49,198 bases of DNA from NCBI GenBank assembly GCA_020247545.1, contig JADCIX010000047.1:1-49198 (forward strand), read 5' to 3'. The stretch comes from Rhodocyclaceae bacterium (GTDB lineage Bacteria; Pseudomonadota; Gammaproteobacteria; Burkholderiales; Usitatibacteraceae). Below, in pieces: positions 48,802 to 49,198 of the stretch. The position numbers were made by a program, and so were the translations under genes. Within the stretch, counting starts at the first letter, position 1, and each line of letters begins with the position of its first letter. The notes beneath the pieces were generated by a model. It was not told where the DNA came from, ran no database searches, and saw nothing but the letters and a program-made list of their open reading frames with translations.

Positions 48802-48912
48802 CGACGAGACCCGCGGCTCCGATCATGCCTGCGCATGATTGGACGGCGACGAGTCTGAGCGCGATACCGCGCGCGAAGTGGGGGCTGATGGGGCTGCTCA
48901 TGCTGCGGTTAC

Positions 48913-49062
48913 ACCCCGCACCATTCGGCCTTCGGCTCGCGCTCACTTAATTCGCGCGACCTGCGCAAGTCCACCGGACTTGCTGGTCGACCCCACGCGG
49001 CTTCTCACCTCCATCAAACCACCCAAACAAAAAACCCGCACAGGGCGGGTTTTGTGTTTTGG
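48913..49062. repeat. 150-bp repeat, unit B, adjoining tRNA-His
   Basis: Second copy, 261 bp from unit A; ends inside the 3' end of tRNA-His. REP-like palindrome at 48957-48989. Carries the functional terminator of the tRNA. Confidence 0.85.
49024..49053 (-). terminator. Rho-independent terminator of tRNA-His
   Basis: Minus strand stem AAAACCCGC/GCGGGTTTT (arms 49045-49053 and 49031-49039), 5-base loop, then TTTTTTGTTTG, 6 nt past the CCA end. Confidence 0.9.
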
Positions 49063-49135
49063 GGTGGCTGATGGGGTTCGAACCCACGACAACTGGAATC
49101 ACAATCCAGGACTCTACCGCTGAGCTACAGCCACC
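49060..49135 (-). tRNA. tRNA-His (anticodon GTG)
   Basis: 76 nt on the minus strand starting with the extra 5' G typical of tRNA-His (GGTGGCTG), D-arm AGCTCAGCGGTAGAG, anticodon loop TTGTGAT with anticodon GTG, T-arm GTGGGTTCGAACCC and an encoded CCA. No clear promoter upstream before the window ends. Confidence 0.97.
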
Positions 49136-49167
49136 AAAGACTTCAAACAACAACATTCCACACGCAA

Positions 49168-49198
49168 GCTGATGGGGCTGCTCATGGTGCGGTTACAC
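49168..49198. repeat. Start of a third repeat unit, cut by the window edge
   Basis: GCTGATGGGGCTGCTCATGG and the following GTGCGGTTACAC match the head of unit B (48884-48914) with one difference. The tandem array or a further tRNA probably continues beyond the window. Confidence 0.6.

Noticed and set aside
48686-48946. Open frame of 86 codons in the repeat region (minus strand)
   Set aside because: It runs through the terminator hairpin and REP-like palindrome and recurs in unit B only because the DNA is repeated; no ribosome-binding site.
48652-49062. Repeat units as a CRISPR array
   Set aside because: Units are ~150 bp with only two full copies, contain a terminator and REP palindrome, and there are no cas genes.

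Overview
The window reads as a contiguous piece of a betaproteobacterial chromosome. The main reasons are the gene order rpsB-tsf-pyrH-frr-uppS-cdsA-dxr-rseP-bamA-skp-lpxD-fabZ-lpxA-lpxB-rnhB, the ligA-zipA-smc block (ZipA occurs in beta/gammaproteobacteria, and SMC is present rather than MukB), the pcnB-folK-deoxynucleoside kinase block with hda, and map-glnD divergent from rpsB. It is a Gram-negative with lipid A and a BAM machinery. I cannot name the genus from sequence alone.

Layout. 1-4131: a tight minus-strand operon (hda, HAD hydrolase, pcnB, folK, dNK, each overlapping the next by 4 nt), preceded at the window edge by the first codons of another gene. 4236-7631: a large Oar-like TonB-dependent receptor. 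8041-8227: a short terminal-inverted-repeat element. 8224-12761: a secreted 5'-nucleotidase lipoprotein divergent from a NupC nucleoside transporter and an M17 aminopeptidase. 12846-12921: tRNA-Lys with a clear promoter and terminator. 12986-30048: a long minus-strand housekeeping run (SemiSWEET, YhhQ, rRNA/tRNA methyltransferase, RNase HII, lipid A genes, Skp, BamA, RseP, a second copy of the same element, Dxr, CdsA, UppS, Frr, PyrH, EF-Ts, S2). 30260-34417: a membrane-anchored BRO-N-like protein, Map and GlnD on the plus strand. 34414-44704: a minus-strand run (DUF4870, peptide deformylase, methylthioinosine-type phosphorylase, Hpt, GalU, LigA, ZipA, SMC). 44899-48310: QueF, then a two-gene regulatory operon. 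48336-49198: a small peptide gene, tandem repeats and tRNA-His.

The most unusual part is 45471-48542. A two-gene operon encodes a TPR-like/HD-GYP protein and an N-terminal LuxR-type HTH protein with a helical C-terminal region. Its promoter region holds an FNR-like site and a perfect 11-bp inverted repeat. Convergent to it, 25 nt away, is a 50-residue ORF with a strong Shine-Dalgarno site whose product ends in a double-glycine-type leader motif followed by only six or seven residues (EIGPYW). This could be a peptide signal with its intracellular TPR receptors, an arrangement well known in Firmicutes but not in betaproteobacteria. The functional link is inference.

Other notable signals: two copies of a CTAG...CTAG inverted-repeat element, each of which supplies or abuts the TAG stop codon of the neighbouring gene; a 20-nt sequence identical in two unrelated intergenic regions; a structured rpsB leader; a leaderless-looking hda promoter; a 31-codon upstream ORF overlapping the map start; and tandem ~150-bp repeats with REP-like palindromes and tRNA 3'-end fragments next to tRNA-His.
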